In this document: piece after piece, positions 62,491 to 64,000 of the stretch | Layout: every line of letters begins with the position of its first letter | Position numbering within the stretch: the first letter of the stretch is position 1 | NCBI RefSeq assembly: GCF_027853335.1 | Contig: NZ_JAFEUS010000002.1 | Coordinates: 186,001-250,000, forward strand | DNA length: 64,000 nucleotides | Direction: 5' to 3' | Source of the DNA: Leucobacter sp. UCMA 4100 | GTDB lineage: Bacteria; Actinomycetota; Actinomycetes; Actinomycetales; Microbacteriaceae | Translations under genes and position numbers: made by a program | Notes under the pieces: model-generated | Database searches by the model: none | The model's input: only the letters and a program-made list of their open reading frames with translations | Told to the model about the DNA's origin: nothing

Positions 62491-64000
62491 CTATGCGGCC
62501 TCGCCCAACTCGTCCTCTTCCTCGACCAAACGGGGCCCCGGTGATGCCGTCTCCCAGGCGGACGTGTCGGGTAGGCGCTGGACGCGAGCCAGAGCGGCGC
62601 GGTCACCCTGAGCGGCGGCCATCAGGTCCGGGTCCTCGAACAAGGGGGTCGCTCGGACCTGCACGGTGCCGCCGGGCACATCCGGGCGGCCTGGCAACCA
62701 GACGAGCGCATGGAACGTCTGCATGGCGGCCAACCGCGCCGGGGTGGCCGCGTCCTTTTCCACGAGGTTGCGGGAGCGCTGTGTGGTCTTGGACGTGCTC
62801 GACCCGTCACGCAGCATCCCCTTAACAGCCCCGGAGTAGTTGTTGGACTTAGTGACCGAGATGCTCACGGACTGTTCCTGCACAAGTTCTCGCTTGCCCG
62901 CCAGCTCACTGTACGCACGCAGGGTCTCAGAGTCGGTCGTGGCGGCGAATAGGACGTGTCCGCCCGAGCAGGCGTTGCGGATGGAGGCCGCGCCCTCGCG
63001 CCCGTAGACGCCGATGAGGTCGGAGACCGACTGGGTGCAGAGCAGGAATTTCACGCGGGCGGAGCGGGCGAGGTTGGCCGCCCACGATTGCAGGTCGCGG
63101 TGCGGTGTGCAGTGCACCAGCTCATCCAGGACTACGAGGTGCTGCACGGGCAGCGCGCCCCCGTGGGCCGATGCCCGCCGTTGCAGCTCCTCGACGTACG
63201 CGCCCAGCAAAGCGTTCGTGAGAGGCCGATAGTCCGGCGTGGGGCAGATCAGATACAGGGTGTGCATCTCGGGCATGGTGTCCAGTCGCAGCGTAGTCTT
63301 GTCATCCCAGGACTGGCGGACGACGCTACCGGCGAGGATCAGGCCCTCGATGACCTGGGCGACCGAGCCGAGGATGCCTGCGCGCGTCTCCTCCGCTCGC
63401 GCCGCAGCGGCTGTCAGACCCAACGCCAACTGCGCCTGCTCCAGGGCGGCGCTCATCGTCACAGCCGCGTCCTCGCCCAGCTCAGCAGCGTCAGCGTAGT
63501 TGGCCTGCTCCGCTTCGAGGTCGTGCAGCAGACTGTCCCAGGCGTCCGGTCCATCGTCAGCACCGCTATTGTTGCCGCCGAGTTTCTTCACCTGCTTGAT
63601 GAGGTCGAGCAGGCTGCTGCCGGGACGCGCGCGGAGATAGACGAGCAGCGCCGCGACAACAATGGTCGAGTGGGTGACGAAGAACGCCTGCTGACCACCC
63701 TGCTCGGCGCCCTTAACCGCGGTGAGCATCGCGTGAGAGGTACGCTGAGCGCGCGCCCATGTGACGCCCTCGGTGATCGGCGTCCACACGCGTACCTGAT
63801 CTCGCAGCGCCGGTGACTTTGCCAGATCCGCAGCCGGGTCGAAAATGACGGGCGCCGTGGTAATCGCACGTGCCCCGATGGTGCCGCGTGCTAGGTCTGT
63901 CTTGGTGGTGGATACGAGCGCGGGGCCTCGATGGCGCACGATGGCCGGAGACAGTGCCGCGATGCTCTTGCCCGAGCCGGGCGCGCCCAGCACTTCGACA
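62491..64000 (-). CDS. TraG/VirD4-like type IV coupling protein, partial at window end
   Basis: At least 503 residues; the frame continues past base 64000, so the N-terminus and any membrane anchor are missing. Walker A GAPGSGKS lies at the window edge. Walker B is 'HLVVLDELVHC', and the following 'WAANLARSARVKFLLCTQSVSDLIGVYG' is the TraM-recognition-like segment typical of VirD4/TraD/TraG ATPases. It would link the relaxosome to the secretion channel during conjugation. The C-terminal ~40 residues are acidic ('RLVEEEDELGEAA'). This gene is the main evidence that the element is conjugative. Confidence 0.9.
   Translation of the reverse strand, partial: VEVLGAPGSGKSIAALSPAIVRHRGPALVSTTKTDLARGTIGARAITTAPVIFDPAADLAKSPALRDQVRVWTPITEGVTWARAQRTSHAMLTAVKGAEQGGQQAFFVTHSTIVVAALLVYLRARPGSSLLDLIKQVKKLGGNNSGADDGPDAWDSLLHDLEAEQANYADAAELGEDAAVTMSAALEQAQLALGLTAAAARAEETRAGILGSVAQVIEGLILAGSVVRQSWDDKTTLRLDTMPEMHTLYLICPTPDYRPLTNALLGAYVEELQRRASAHGGALPVQHLVVLDELVHCTPHRDLQSWAANLARSARVKFLLCTQSVSDLIGVYGREGAASIRNACSGGHVLFAATTDSETLRAYSELAGKRELVQEQSVSISVTKSNNYSGAVKGMLRDGSSTSKTTQRSRNLVEKDAATPARLAAMQTFHALVWLPGRPDVPGGTVQVRATPLFEDPDLMAAAQGDRAALARVQRLPDTSAWETASPGPRLVEEEDELGEAA

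Larger units (their letters stand above)
40894..64000. mobile_element. Integrative and conjugative element (left part; right end outside window)
   Basis: Begins at the comM junction with a large serine recombinase and contains a lipoprotein gene, a small gene, and a TraG/VirD4-like coupling protein running off the end. A coupling protein implies type IV secretion-based conjugation; relaxase and secretion genes are not in view. An 18.7-kb composite transposon splits the element between the small gene and the lipoprotein gene. Confidence 0.8.

Overview
The window reads as the chromosome of a high-GC actinobacterium, most likely Microbacteriaceae (Leucobacter-like). This rests on the GatCAB amidotransferase, the order comM-dprA-xerC-M23-rpsB-tsf-pyrH-frr-cdsA, an NAD+ ligase with a large insertion in the helix-hairpin-helix region, a LexA box of the form TCGAAC-N4-GTTCGA, TANNNT promoters and many TTG/GTG starts. 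The genus is an inference from gene content only.

Positions 1-40,893 are core chromosome. An acyl-CoA ligase/MaoC pair faces a TetR regulator. Then come def/orn, tRNA-His, several membrane transporters, a LexA-boxed umuDC pair, clpS and its neighbours, dinB, gatCAB, tag, ligA, mnmA, a cysteine desulfurase and a thioredoxin-TPR protein. The morphogenesis and signalling genes include a 1034-residue coiled-coil protein built from about 50 hendecads, a protein with two membrane-plus-GGDEF units, and a small protein with four DivIVA-like motifs. The translation/lipid block rpsB-tsf-pyrH-frr-cdsA follows, then xerC, dprA and comM.

At about 40,890 comM is cut inside its Walker A codons by an integrative element. 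A 580-residue large serine recombinase starts within about 20 bases of the junction. A lipoprotein gene, a small gene and a VirD4/TraG-like coupling protein, which runs off the window end, also belong to the element. This looks like an integrative and conjugative element; its right end is outside the window.

The element carries an 18.7-kb composite transposon (43,467-62,157). Two direct copies of one IS1380-family insertion sequence bound it, and a 5-bp direct repeat CTAAG flanks the outer ends. The cargo is an iron-acquisition module in two units. One is a TetR regulator with an IrtA-like protein (siderophore-interacting reductase domain fused to an ABC half-transporter) and an IrtB-like partner. 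The other is a divergent TetR regulator facing an operon of a second siderophore-interacting reductase and a complete ECF-type transporter (S, fused A-A', T). A sequence resembling the DtxR/IdeR iron box lies before each unit. Together the genes suggest iron-repressed import and reductive release of ferric siderophore or another iron chelate. The ECF-plus-reductase arrangement is the best candidate for an undescribed system here.

The right-hand IS1380 copy is itself broken by a 4.7-kb unit made of two inverted ISL3-family elements around a 91-residue orphan gene. One of those ISL3 elements is broken by a third. Each level has an exact target duplication (CTAAG, CCTTATCG, CAGGACTG), so the order of insertions can be read from the sequence.
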